A DNA stretch of 8,405 bases from Chloroflexota bacterium (GTDB lineage: Bacteria; Chloroflexota; Anaerolineae; UBA3071): contig JACNHM010000510.1 of the NCBI GenBank assembly GCA_014383605.1, positions 1-8,405 of the forward strand, given 5' to 3'. Under the pieces are notes generated by a model, which saw only the letters and a list, made by a program, of their open reading frames with translations, was not told where the DNA came from and ran no database searches. This document shows, piece after piece, positions 1-6,389 of the stretch. Every line of letters begins with the position of its first letter. Position 1 is the stretch's first letter. A program made the translations under genes and the position numbers.

Positions 1-31
1 TCTCGCTGAGAAGAATCTTGGTCTCTTTCAT
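1..31 (-). CDS. Start of a probable TrpB2-type tryptophan synthase beta chain (partial, runs off the left edge)
   Basis: Only the first ten codons are in the window, reading MKETKILLSE from an ATG at 31-29. A perfect AGGAGG ribosome binding site at 46-41 lies 9 nt upstream, so the start is well supported. The short N-terminus, with a KILLSE pattern, resembles the opening of TrpB2-type PLP-dependent tryptophan synthase beta chains, where a similar stretch precedes a WYN motif. The position, downstream of a complete trp operon that already carries a TrpB1, also fits. TrpB2 enzymes usually condense indole with serine or phosphoserine, often as salvage enzymes without TrpA. The family call rests on ten residues and on context, so it is an inference. 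The presence of a gene start is much safer than its identity. Confidence 0.55.
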   Translation of the reverse strand, partial: MKETKILLSE

Positions 32-138
32 TTTGAGTTTCCTCCTTTGTATTTTAGGTTGCACGATGTTACAGTTTTTAAGGAATGAATGGCTCTTTCA
101 GCTCGTCTTCGACGCTTCAAGAAGCCGGTTTCAGCCAT
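28..138 (-). CDS. Candidate small ORF (36 aa), basic peptide, between trpS and the trpB2-like gene
   Basis: On the minus strand an ATG at 138-136 opens a 36-codon frame. Its TGA (30-28) overlaps the next gene's ATG as ATGA, the same coupling seen at trpC/trpF and trpA/trpS. A strong GGAGGAGG site lies 3 nt upstream of the ATG (142-149), which is rather close. A second in-frame ATG at 159-157, 10 nt after the trpS stop, would give 43 residues. The peptide is rich in Arg and Lys, with a run KRRRR at residues 8-12, and has no hydrophobic segment. I recognise no family. It could be a real small protein, a translational coupler for the following gene, or simply spacer sequence that happens to stay open. 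The ribosome site and exact overlap are its only support. Confidence 0.35.
   Translation of the reverse strand: MAETGFLKRRRRAERAIHSLKTVTSCNLKYKGGNSK
41..46 (-). promoter_or_regulatory. Ribosome binding site of the left-edge gene
   Basis: On the minus strand this reads AGGAGG, within AAAGGAGG, 9 nt before the ATG at 31-29. It fixes the start of the partial gene at the window edge. No convincing promoter is visible between trpS and this gene, so it is probably read from the trp transcript. Confidence 0.75.
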
Positions 139-169
139 AATCCTCCTCCGTTTAGGCATGCACCACGCA

Positions 170-1156
170 TCACGCTAATCCCATCTTCTTTTTGACTTCG
201 GCCACGGTGGCCTGGGCAAGGGGCCTGGCGCGAGCCGTGCCTTCATGCAGGACATCACGCACGTAATCGGGCCGGGCGGCGAACTCGCGGCGCTTCTCCC
301 GTAAGGGGGTCAGGTAGCGATTCAAGGCCCTGACCAATCTCCTCTTGACCTCGACATCGCCAACCCGGCCAGCCTGGTAGCGTGTCCTGAGCTCTTCTAC
401 CTCTTCCCGATCCTCGTTGAAGATGTCGTGGTAGGCGAAGACAGGATTGCCCTCCACGTGACCGGGATCAGTGGCGTGGATGCGGGTGGGGTCGGTGTAC
501 ATGCTCATGACCTTCTCCTCGACCGTCTGGGGATCGTCGGAGAGATAGATGGCGTTGCCGTAGCTGGTGTGCATGGTGCGGTTGTCTGTGCCTGGCAGTC
601 GAGGCGCTTGGCTGAGGAGCCCCTGGGGTTCAGGAAAGGTCTCCCCGTAGGTGGCATTGAAACGACGAGCCACTTCACGGGTGATCTCGATGTGGGGCAT
701 CTGATCCTCGCCAACGGGCACGGTATCCGCTTTGTAGACCAGGATATCCGCAGCTTGCAACACGGGATAGGCCAGGAGGCCCAATGAGGGATTGAGCCCC
801 AATTCCTTCACCTGCTCCTTGTAAGTGGGGTTGCGCTCCAGGCGGCTCACCGTGACCAGCATCGAGAAGAACAAAGCCAGTTCGGCGTGCTCCTTGACCG
901 CCGATTGAAGGACGAACATGCTCCTTTCCGGATCGAGGCCAGCCGCCAGCCAGTCCAACAGCACCTCGGCGATGTTGCTCTGAATGCGCTCGGGATGAGT
1001 GTGGTCGGTGGTCAAAACGTGCAAGTCGGCTATCAGGAAAAGACATTCGTAATCGTCTTGTAGCCTCGCCCAGTTGTTCAAAGTGCCCACCAGGTGCCCC
1101 AGATGTCTTCGGCCCGTGGGCCGATGGCCTGTCAGGATACGCCCTTTTCCACTCAT
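170..1156 (-). CDS. trpS: Tryptophanyl-tRNA synthetase with altered KMSKS loop
   Basis: This class I aminoacyl-tRNA synthetase charges tRNA-Trp with tryptophan using ATP in the cytoplasm. Its 328 residues match the usual bacterial TrpRS length. The HIGH-type motif is HLGH at residues 18-21, preceded by TGHRPTG at 9-15. The active-site segment [11 protein letters not shown] (147-157) is typical of the family, as are YLSDDP (204-209) and VMSMYTDP (216-223). The KMSKS loop is unusual: it reads TMHTS at 194-198 before YGN, so both lysines are missing. The rest of the protein looks intact, which argues against a pseudogene. The ATG overlaps the trpA stop as ATGA and is preceded by GGAGGGGAG, so the two are translationally coupled. 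Its place in a T-box-controlled operon means uncharged tRNA-Trp should induce the enzyme that consumes it. Confidence 0.93.
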   Translation of the reverse strand: MSGKGRILTGHRPTGRRHLGHLVGTLNNWARLQDDYECLFLIADLHVLTTDHTHPERIQSNIAEVLLDWLAAGLDPERSMFVLQSAVKEHAELALFFSMLVTVSRLERNPTYKEQVKELGLNPSLGLLAYPVLQAADILVYKADTVPVGEDQMPHIEITREVARRFNATYGETFPEPQGLLSQAPRLPGTDNRTMHTSYGNAIYLSDDPQTVEEKVMSMYTDPTRIHATDPGHVEGNPVFAYHDIFNEDREEVEELRTRYQAGRVGDVEVKRRLVRALNRYLTPLREKRREFAARPDYVRDVLHEGTARARPLAQATVAEVKKKMGLA

Positions 1157-1968
1157 CTCCCCTCCAAGCCACGTCGCAGACTGCGCACAAAGTCCTCCAC
1201 TTTTCGTGCCGACTCATCCTCCGCCAGGCGGACGATGGCGCTGCCCACCACTACCCCATCGGCCAGTTCACCTACCTGGCGGGCTTGAACTGGAGTAGAG
1301 ATGCCGAAGCCAACAGCCAGGGGCATCTCCGTCACTGCTCGCACCCGGCTCACGAAGCCGGCCAGCCCTGGCGGCAGCCGATTCCGCGCCCCCGTCACAC
1401 CGGTGACCGATACCAGATAGATGAAGCCCGTGGCCTGCCGGGAGACCAGCGCGATCCGCTCATCAGTGGAGGTGGGCGCCAGAAGATAGACCAACGCCAG
1501 CCCACTATTGCGACATGCCTCCTCGACCTCATCCGCCTCCTCGGGAGGGAGATTGGGCACAATCAGGCCATCCACTCCGACCTGGGCAGAGGCTCGGACG
1601 AAAGCCTCGACTCCGTAGGCCAGGATGGGGTTGAGGTAGCCCATGAAGAGCAGCGGCACTTGCACACCGCGGGCCCTCAACTCCGCGGCCATCTCCAGAC
1701 AGCGAGCCACCGTCATGCCCTGCTGGAGCGCCAGGTAGGTGGCCCGCTGGATGGTGGGCCCGTCGGCCAGGGGGTCGGAGAAGGGGATACCTAGCTCCAC
1801 TAGGTCAGCCCCGCCGGCCACGATGGCTTCCACCAGCTCCAAGCTCAGATGCGGTGTGGGGTACCCTAACGTCAGGTAGGGCATCAGTGCCGCTCGCCCT
1901 TCAGCCCTGGCCCTCGCAAAGGCTTCCGCAATGTGGGTTGTGCCGGTTTTATTCTGAGGATTTGACAT
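1153..1968 (-). CDS. trpA: Tryptophan synthase alpha chain
   Basis: TrpA cleaves indole-3-glycerol phosphate to indole and glyceraldehyde 3-phosphate and channels indole to TrpB in the cytoplasmic alpha2-beta2 complex. The 271-residue protein is of normal length and has the expected TIM-barrel landmarks. The opening strand is [10 protein letters not shown] (29-38). The signature [13 protein letters not shown] (58-70) holds the catalytic pair E58 and D69, matching E49 and D60 of the enterobacterial enzyme. Loop 6, VTGVTGARN (188-196), and the phosphate-binding VGFGIS (219-224) and GSAIV (242-246) are present. The gene starts at ATG 1968-1966 inside the end of trpB, overlapping it by 20 nt in another frame, and its TGA overlaps the trpS ATG. 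Such overlap suits coupled, equimolar synthesis of the two synthase subunits. Confidence 0.97.
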   Translation of the reverse strand: MSNPQNKTGTTHIAEAFARARAEGRAALMPYLTLGYPTPHLSLELVEAIVAGGADLVELGIPFSDPLADGPTIQRATYLALQQGMTVARCLEMAAELRARGVQVPLLFMGYLNPILAYGVEAFVRASAQVGVDGLIVPNLPPEEADEVEEACRNSGLALVYLLAPTSTDERIALVSRQATGFIYLVSVTGVTGARNRLPPGLAGFVSRVRAVTEMPLAVGFGISTPVQARQVGELADGVVVGSAIVRLAEDESARKVEDFVRSLRRGLEGR

Positions 1969-3157
1969 TGTCCAAGTCCTTGTCTCCCCGCCCGGATAGG
2001 TTGACTATGATTACTTGACTAGCATCCATCTCAGGCGCGCGCTTGATCGCCTCGGCCAGGGCATGGGCCGACTCCAGGGCGGGGATGATTCCCTCCAGTC
2101 GGCACAGCAGCCGGAAGGCCTCCAGCGCCTCCTCGTCGGTGGCGTAAGTGTAGCTGGCCCGGCCCTGGTCGCGCAGCCAACTATGCTCCGGCCCCACAGC
2201 GGGGTAGTCGAGGCCGGCGGAGATGGAGTGGGTGGCCAGGATCTGGCCGTCATCGTCCTGCAGCACATAGGATTTGGTGCCGTGCAACACGCCGATACGT
2301 CCCAGACGGGGGTCGGCGAAGCGAGCGGCGTGCTTTCCCGTCCCAATGCCCAGCCCACCCGCCTCTACCCCCATCAGCCGCACCGGATCATCTCGGAAGG
2401 CGTGGAAGAGGCCCATGGCGTTGGAGCCCCCACCCACACAGGCGATGAGCAGATCGGGCAGCCGTCCCTCAGCTTCCAGAATCTGCTGGCGCGCCTCGCG
2501 CCCGATGACCGCCTGGAAGTCGCGCACCATCAGAGGGTAAGGATGCGGCCCCAGCACTGAGCCCAGCAGGTAGTGGGTATCTCGCACGTTGGTCACCCAG
2601 TCGCGGATGGCCTCGTTGATGGCGTCCTTCAGGGTTTGGCTGCCAGCGTCCACGGGGCGTACCTCGGCCCCCAGCAAACGCATACGGTCCACGTTAGACG
2701 CCTGGCGGCGCATGTCCTCGGTGCCCATGTAGATCACGCACTCCATACCCAGCAGCGCCGCCACCGTGGCGGTGGCTACCCCGTGCTGGCCAGCCCCCGT
2801 CTCGGCGATGAGGCGGTGCTTGCCCATGCGCCGGGCCAGCAATCCCTGGCCCAGGGTATTGTTGATCTTGTGCGCCCCGGTGTGGGCCAGGTCCTCCCGT
2901 TTGAGATACAACCTGGCCCCGCCGCAGTGGGCCGTGAGCCGCTCGGCGAGGTAGAGGGGTGTGGGCCGTCCGGCGTAGTCCCGGAGCAGCCCCTCCAGCT
3001 CCTCCTGAAAGGCGGCATCAGCCTGCGCCTCCCGATAGGCGGCCTCCAGCTTATCCAGAGCAGACATCAGCGTCTCAGGTACGAACTTCCCCCCGTAGGG
3101 ACCGAAATGACCGCCTTCATCGGGAACAGTCGTTTCTCCCTTCCTATCACTTGACAC
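1949..3157 (-). CDS. trpB: Tryptophan synthase beta chain (TrpB1 type)
   Basis: This PLP enzyme condenses indole, supplied by TrpA, with L-serine to make tryptophan. The 402-residue protein carries the family pattern [16 protein letters not shown] near the N-terminus (15-30). The PLP lysine is K97 in HTGAHKINN (92-100). The catalytic glutamate is E119 in AETGAGQHG (118-126), the PLP phosphate loop is GGGSNAMG (242-249), and the C-terminal LSGRGDKD spans 387-394. These features and the length put it with the TrpA-partnered TrpB1 group. The start is a GTG at 3157-3155, chosen because AAGGAG lies 10 nt upstream and conserved sequence begins within about 15 codons; no ATG fits. The trpF stop TAG is in the same frame, with one codon (ACT) between stop and start. 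Confidence 0.97.
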   Translation of the reverse strand: MSSDRKGETTVPDEGGHFGPYGGKFVPETLMSALDKLEAAYREAQADAAFQEELEGLLRDYAGRPTPLYLAERLTAHCGGARLYLKREDLAHTGAHKINNTLGQGLLARRMGKHRLIAETGAGQHGVATATVAALLGMECVIYMGTEDMRRQASNVDRMRLLGAEVRPVDAGSQTLKDAINEAIRDWVTNVRDTHYLLGSVLGPHPYPLMVRDFQAVIGREARQQILEAEGRLPDLLIACVGGGSNAMGLFHAFRDDPVRLMGVEAGGLGIGTGKHAARFADPRLGRIGVLHGTKSYVLQDDDGQILATHSISAGLDYPAVGPEHSWLRDQGRASYTYATDEEALEAFRLLCRLEGIIPALESAHALAEAIKRAPEMDASQVIIVNLSGRGDKDLDNVKSSE

Positions 3158-3160
3158 AGT

Positions 3161-3805
3161 CTAAGCTCCTTTCGCTGCCATGATGAAGCGCCGCACCTTA
3201 TGGCGATCCTTGATGCCAGGCGCCGCTTCGACGCCGCTCGAGACGTCCACGGCGTAGGGATGCACCCGCCTGATGGCTGCAGCCACGTTTTGAGGCGTCA
3301 AGCCCCCAGCCAGGATGACCGGGCCATACCGCTTGGCCGCCGCGGCCAACTCCCAGTCCCAGGTTTCTCCCGTGCCCCCCGGTTTCGTGGGGTGATAGGC
3401 GTCGAGGAGGTAAGCAGCCGCCTGGTAAGCGCTCAGCCGCTCCACATCCGACGCCGAGCGCACTCGCACCGCCTTGATGGCCCGTGGAGCGAGGGCGGCC
3501 ACCTGCTCCGGCGGCTCGTCCCCGTGCAACTGAGCATAATCCAGGTGGCAATAAGCCATGAGCTCCCTCACTGCCCCCCCTTTCATTCCCCCCAACTTTG
3601 GGGGGGAAAGAGGGGGGGCGTTGACGAAGACGCCCACTTTAGCCACGAAGGGTGGCAAGCGAAGAATGATCTCCCGCGCCCGGTCTGGCGTGATGTGGCG
3701 AGGGCTTTTGGCATAGAAGATGAAACCCAATGCATCGGCCCCGGCCTCAGCGACGAAGAGGGCATCCTCCAGGTTGGTTATGCCACAGATTTTCACCCTG
3801 GTCAT
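3161..3805 (-). CDS. trpF: Phosphoribosylanthranilate isomerase with an in-frame palindromic insertion
   Basis: TrpF converts N-(5-phosphoribosyl)anthranilate to CdRP by an Amadori rearrangement. The 214-residue TIM barrel has its catalytic cysteine C7 in VKICGIT (4-10) and catalytic aspartate D135 in YLLDAY. It also has QLHGDE (92-97), GGTGETWDW (143-151), LAGGLTPQNV (165-174) and VDVSSGVE (186-193). Between VFVN (59-62) and VRELMAY (79-85) lies an unusual Pro/Gly stretch, residues 63-78. It is encoded by a 45-bp G/C palindrome (3574-3618) and makes this loop about ten residues longer than in typical TrpF. The catalytic residues and frame are preserved, so the enzyme is probably active. The ATG overlaps the trpC stop as ATGA. 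The stop TAG lies 3 nt before the trpB GTG. Confidence 0.95.
   Translation of the reverse strand: MTRVKICGITNLEDALFVAEAGADALGFIFYAKSPRHITPDRAREIILRLPPFVAKVGVFVNAPPLSPPKLGGMKGGAVRELMAYCHLDYAQLHGDEPPEQVAALAPRAIKAVRVRSASDVERLSAYQAAAYLLDAYHPTKPGGTGETWDWELAAAAKRYGPVILAGGLTPQNVAAAIRRVHPYAVDVSSGVEAAPGIKDRHKVRRFIMAAKGA
3574..3618. repeat. 45-bp G/C-tract palindromic element inside trpF
   Basis: The plus strand reads C7, TTTCATT, C6, AACTTT, G7, AAAGA, G7: an imperfect inverted repeat in which both C-tracts pair with the G-tracts. Its length is exactly 15 codons, so the trpF frame is kept. It encodes a low-complexity Pro/Leu/Lys/Gly segment that falls in a surface loop of the barrel. It looks like a dispersed palindromic repeat that landed inside the gene, but only one copy is visible here, so its mobility is inferred. 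Confidence 0.7.
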
Positions 3806-4599
3806 GGCGCACCCACCCCGCTCAGTTCCCTGATCTTGCCGACTACATCCTCCGCCGTCACCAGAGCCTCGCCCACCAGAATGGCGTCCACACCGGCCCT
3901 CGCCAGTCGCTCCACGTCGGCGCGGCCGTGGATGCCGCTTTCGCTGACGAGGATGATGGAGCGGGGGATGTGTGGCTGCAAGCGAAGGGTAGTGGCCAGA
4001 TCCACGCTAAAGTCCTGCAAATCCCGATTGTTGACGCCGATGATGGAGAGACCGAGGGGAAGCACGCGGGCCAACTCTTCCTCACAGTGAACTTCGACCA
4101 GGACCTCCATGCCGAGCTCCCGGACCAGGGCCAGGAGCTCGGCCAGGTCCTCCGCTCTCAGGATGGCGGCGATGAGCAGCACCGCGTCTGCCCCGTAGGC
4201 CCTGGCCTGGTAGACCTGGTAGACGTCGAGGATGAAATCCTTGCGCAGGACTGGCACCTCCCTTCCTGCTAGACGGAGGGCAGCCTTGACTGCCGTCAGG
4301 TCCGACAGGCTCCCCTGAAAGAATCGCCCGTCGGTGAGGACGGAGATGGCTGCCGCGCCACCCTCAACGTAGGTCACGGCCAACTGACCTGGGTCAAGCT
4401 CAGGGCGGAGGAGGCCTCTGGAGGGCGAGGCCCGCTTTATCTCGGCGATGAGGCTGATCCCTGACTGGCGCAGCGCGGCAGCGAAGTCGAGGGGTGGCGC
4501 CTGCTGGATAGCCGCCTCCTCGAGGCGCGCCTGCGGCACGGCCGTCTTCCACATCGCCAGTTCTTTCCGTTTGTGAGCGACGATGGACTCCAGAAGCAT
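3802..4599 (-). CDS. trpC: Indole-3-glycerol phosphate synthase
   Basis: TrpC closes the indole ring, converting CdRP to indole-3-glycerol phosphate with loss of CO2 and water. The 265-residue single-domain protein keeps the full catalytic set of the family: E53 and K55 in IAEIKRASPSRG (51-62), K120 in VLRKDF (117-122), E169 in LVEVH (167-171), N190 in GVNNRDL (188-194) and S221 in VSESGI (218-223). The phosphate-binding end ILVGEALV (240-247) is also present. It is not fused to TrpF, unlike in enterobacteria. The ATG at 4599-4597 lies 11 nt after the trpGD stop, with a modest GGAAGAG site, and its TGA overlaps the trpF ATG as ATGA. Confidence 0.97.
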   Translation of the reverse strand: MLLESIVAHKRKELAMWKTAVPQARLEEAAIQQAPPLDFAAALRQSGISLIAEIKRASPSRGLLRPELDPGQLAVTYVEGGAAAISVLTDGRFFQGSLSDLTAVKAALRLAGREVPVLRKDFILDVYQVYQARAYGADAVLLIAAILRAEDLAELLALVRELGMEVLVEVHCEEELARVLPLGLSIIGVNNRDLQDFSVDLATTLRLQPHIPRSIILVSESGIHGRADVERLARAGVDAILVGEALVTAEDVVGKIRELSGVGAP

Positions 4600-4610
4600 G
4601 TCTCTTCCAC

Positions 4611-6272
4611 TTAGCAGGCCGCAGCACAGGCCTGGCTGAAGGCCACCAGGCCCTCCAGCTTTTCCCGCGCGCTCCCCGAATCAATGGCCTCGGCCGCCTG
4701 CTGCAATCCTTCTTTGAAATCCCTGGCCATGCCGCCGGCCACCAGAGCCGCGGCGGCGTTGAGAAGCACCACATCTCGGCGCGGCCCCCGCTCACCCGCC
4801 AGGATCGCCTGGGTGATCTGAGCGTTCTCCTCGGCCGTCCCGCCCCGAAGATCCTTCAGTCGCGCCCCAGGAAGCCCAAGTTCGGCCGGATCCAGGGAGA
4901 AGTCCTTCACCCAACCGTCTCGGAGATGACTCACGCGGTTGATCCCCGTGGTGGAGAGCTCATCCAGCCCGTCGGCGCCATGCACCACGAAGGCCACCTG
5001 TCCCCCCAGCCTGCCCAGCACCTGGGCCAGGGGACTGGTGAGGCTGGGATCGTAGACGCCCATGATCTGCCGTGTGGCTCCGGCCGGGTTGGTGAGGGGG
5101 CCAAGGATATTGAAGATGGTGCGCACGCCCATCTCCCGGCGGGGCCCGATGGCATGCTTCATGGCCGGGTGGAACCGAGGGGCGAAGAGGAAGCCGATGC
5201 CCACCTCGTCTATGCAATCGGCCACCTGATCGGGGGCGAGCTCCAGGTTGACCCCCAACGCCTCCAGGAGATCAGCGCTGCCGCAGTGGCTGGAGACTGA
5301 GCGGTTGCCGTGCTTGGCCACAGCGAGACCAGCTCCGGCCACGACGAAGGCCGCTGTGGTGGAGATGTTAAAGGTACCAGTCTTATCGCCTCCTGTGCCA
5401 CAGGTGTCCACCAGATCCTGTCGCCGAGGCCGCACAGGGATAGCGCTGCGGCGCATAGCTCGGGCACAGCCGGTGATCTCTTCCACCGTCTCCCCCTTGA
5501 GGCGCAGCGCGGTCAGAAAGGCGCCGATCTGAGCCGGCGTCGTCTCCCCGGCCATGATCTGGCCCATGACCGCCTCAGCCTCTTCCCCCAACAGGTGCTC
5601 TCCTAACATGACCTTGCCGATCGCCTCTTTGATATCCATCTTTGCCTCCTCAAAGCTCGATCCCTCCGCCGCCCCTCTGCTAACTGATGATCTCGGCGGC
5701 CCGGGAGAAGAAGACATCTCCAGGAAATTCCGCAGGATTCTTTTCCCCTCTCCCGTCAAAATGGACTCAGGGTGGAACTGAAGGCCGATCACCGGGTGGT
5801 TCCGATGGCAGAGGCCCATCAACTCCCTCTCCTCAGTCCAGGCGATGGGCATCAGCACCTCGGGCAGCGGCTCCTCCACGATGAGGGAGTGGTAGCGGGT
5901 AGCCCGGAACTGATTGGGCACTCCTTCGAAAATGGGGTGGTCGCCGTGATGGATGAGTGAGGTCTTGCCATGCATCAGACGCGGCGCCCGTACCACCTGC
6001 CCGCCGAAGACGTGGCCGATGCACTGATGGCCCAGGCACACCCCCAGGATCGGTACCGTTTGATGGAAGTGTCGGATCACGTCATTGGAGATGCCGCCGT
6101 CTTCGGGCGTGCCTGGCCCCGGCGAGATGACGATGCGTGTAGGATGCAACGCTTCGATCTCCTCCACTGTCACCTGATCGTTGCGGAAGACTCGTAGCTC
6201 CGCCCCCAGTTCGCCCAGATACTGAACCAGGTTATAGGTAAACGAATCGTAGTTATCAATCACCACGATCAT
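4611..6272 (-). CDS. trpGD: Fused anthranilate synthase glutaminase and anthranilate phosphoribosyltransferase
   Basis: The N-terminal part (about residues 1-186) is the glutamine amidotransferase that feeds ammonia to TrpE. It has the nucleophile C79 in GVCLGHQ and the partners H167 and E169 in LQFHPES. The C-terminal part (from M212) is TrpD, which joins anthranilate to PRPP. It has the PRPP loop [10 protein letters not shown] (291-300), [18 protein letters not shown] (320-337), GPLTNP (391-396) and the acidic pair D437-E438. Residues 187-211 are a Ser/Pro/Gly/Arg-rich linker with no domain character. TrpGD fusions are known, for example in enterobacteria and Thermotoga. Here, however, the linker region still contains a trpD-like ribosome site and start, and an out-of-frame trpG stop, so the fusion may be recent or a sequence artefact. 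The ATG at 6272 follows AGGAGG (6284-6279) by 6 nt. Confidence 0.95.
   Translation of the reverse strand: MIVVIDNYDSFTYNLVQYLGELGAELRVFRNDQVTVEEIEALHPTRIVISPGPGTPEDGGISNDVIRHFHQTVPILGVCLGHQCIGHVFGGQVVRAPRLMHGKTSLIHHGDHPIFEGVPNQFRATRYHSLIVEEPLPEVLMPIAWTEERELMGLCHRNHPVIGLQFHPESILTGEGKRILRNFLEMSSSPGPPRSSVSRGAAEGSSFEEAKMDIKEAIGKVMLGEHLLGEEAEAVMGQIMAGETTPAQIGAFLTALRLKGETVEEITGCARAMRRSAIPVRPRRQDLVDTCGTGGDKTGTFNISTTAAFVVAGAGLAVAKHGNRSVSSHCGSADLLEALGVNLELAPDQVADCIDEVGIGFLFAPRFHPAMKHAIGPRREMGVRTIFNILGPLTNPAGATRQIMGVYDPSLTSPLAQVLGRLGGQVAFVVHGADGLDELSTTGINRVSHLRDGWVKDFSLDPAELGLPGARLKDLRGGTAEENAQITQAILAGERGPRRDVVLLNAAAALVAGGMARDFKEGLQQAAEAIDSGSAREKLEGLVAFSQACAAAC
5637..5650 (-). promoter_or_regulatory. 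Internal ribosome binding site and ATG for TrpD within trpGD
   Basis: On the minus strand AGGAGG (5650-5645), CAAAG and ATG (5639-5637) form an ideal start signal exactly where a stand-alone TrpD would begin ([11 protein letters not shown]). From this ATG the product would be 342 residues, the usual TrpD length. It may be a relic of a separate trpD gene or may still yield free TrpD beside the fused protein. Confidence 0.65.
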
Positions 6273-6278
6273 TTTCGT

Positions 6279-6284
6279 CCTCCT
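6279..6284 (-). promoter_or_regulatory. Ribosome binding site of trpGD
   Basis: AGGAGG on the minus strand sits 6 nt before the ATG at 6272-6270. It shows that trpGD has its own strong initiation signal and is not coupled to trpE, from which it is separated by 117 nt. Confidence 0.8.
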
Positions 6285-6305
6285 AATTCTAGGTCAAAAC
6301 TGCTA

Positions 6306-6389
6306 TTAAGGGGCGTCTCGCCCCGCCCGAGGGCAGTCTGACCACCAAGTCGGGGCGAGGACGCCCCTCTGCAGCAAGGTGGTTGCCAT
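6306..6389 (-). other. Possible 27-codon ORF with tandem Trp codons after trpE
   Basis: An ATG (6389-6387) directly abuts the trpE stop (TAG then ATG, same frame). It opens a 27-codon frame that ends with TAA at 6308-6306, at the foot of the palindrome. Codons 15 and 16 are TGG TGG (6347-6342), placed in the loop between the palindrome arms. The weak upstream AGGG and the adjacent stop would allow reinitiation by ribosomes leaving trpE. It has the layout of an attenuator leader peptide but lies inside a repeat, so chance is a serious alternative. I do not claim it as a gene. Confidence 0.25.
6309..6368. repeat. 60-bp palindromic element between trpE and trpGD
   Basis: The arms at 6309-6325 and 6351-6368 are inverted copies that differ by one extra base (AGGGGCGTC-CTCGCCCCG against its complement). 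Each arm is itself a small hairpin, GGGGCG with CGCCCC around a 3-4 nt loop. The RNA can therefore form one long 17-bp stem or two short tandem hairpins, or pair only the inner halves (6351-6359 with 6317-6325, 9 bp perfect). A further GCCC-TC-GGGC hairpin lies at 6325-6334. The downstream RNA is TTAATAGCAGTTTT, too weak a U-tract for a standard terminator. It is probably a dispersed palindromic repeat. It may also protect or process the mRNA. Confidence 0.75.

Noticed and set aside
32..169. A separate promoter for the left-edge gene, with TAAAAT at 51-56 as a -10 box
   Set aside because: No -35 box resembling TTGACA sits 16-18 nt upstream, and there is no terminator after trpS. Read-through from the trp promoter is simpler.
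2015..3154. Plus-strand frames of 181 and 193 codons opposite trpB
   Set aside because: Antisense shadows of a well-conserved trpB, with no ribosome sites or promoter on that strand.
3200..4090. A 296-codon plus-strand frame opposite trpF and trpC
   Set aside because: It is antisense to two genes with full catalytic motifs. The translation is Arg/Pro/Ser-rich shadow sequence without any recognisable domain, and it is a common by-product of GC-rich codon use.
6309..6368. The palindrome between trpE and trpGD as an ordinary intrinsic terminator
   Set aside because: The hairpin is followed by TTAATAGCAGTTTT rather than a U-run, and essential operon genes continue downstream with no new promoter visible.
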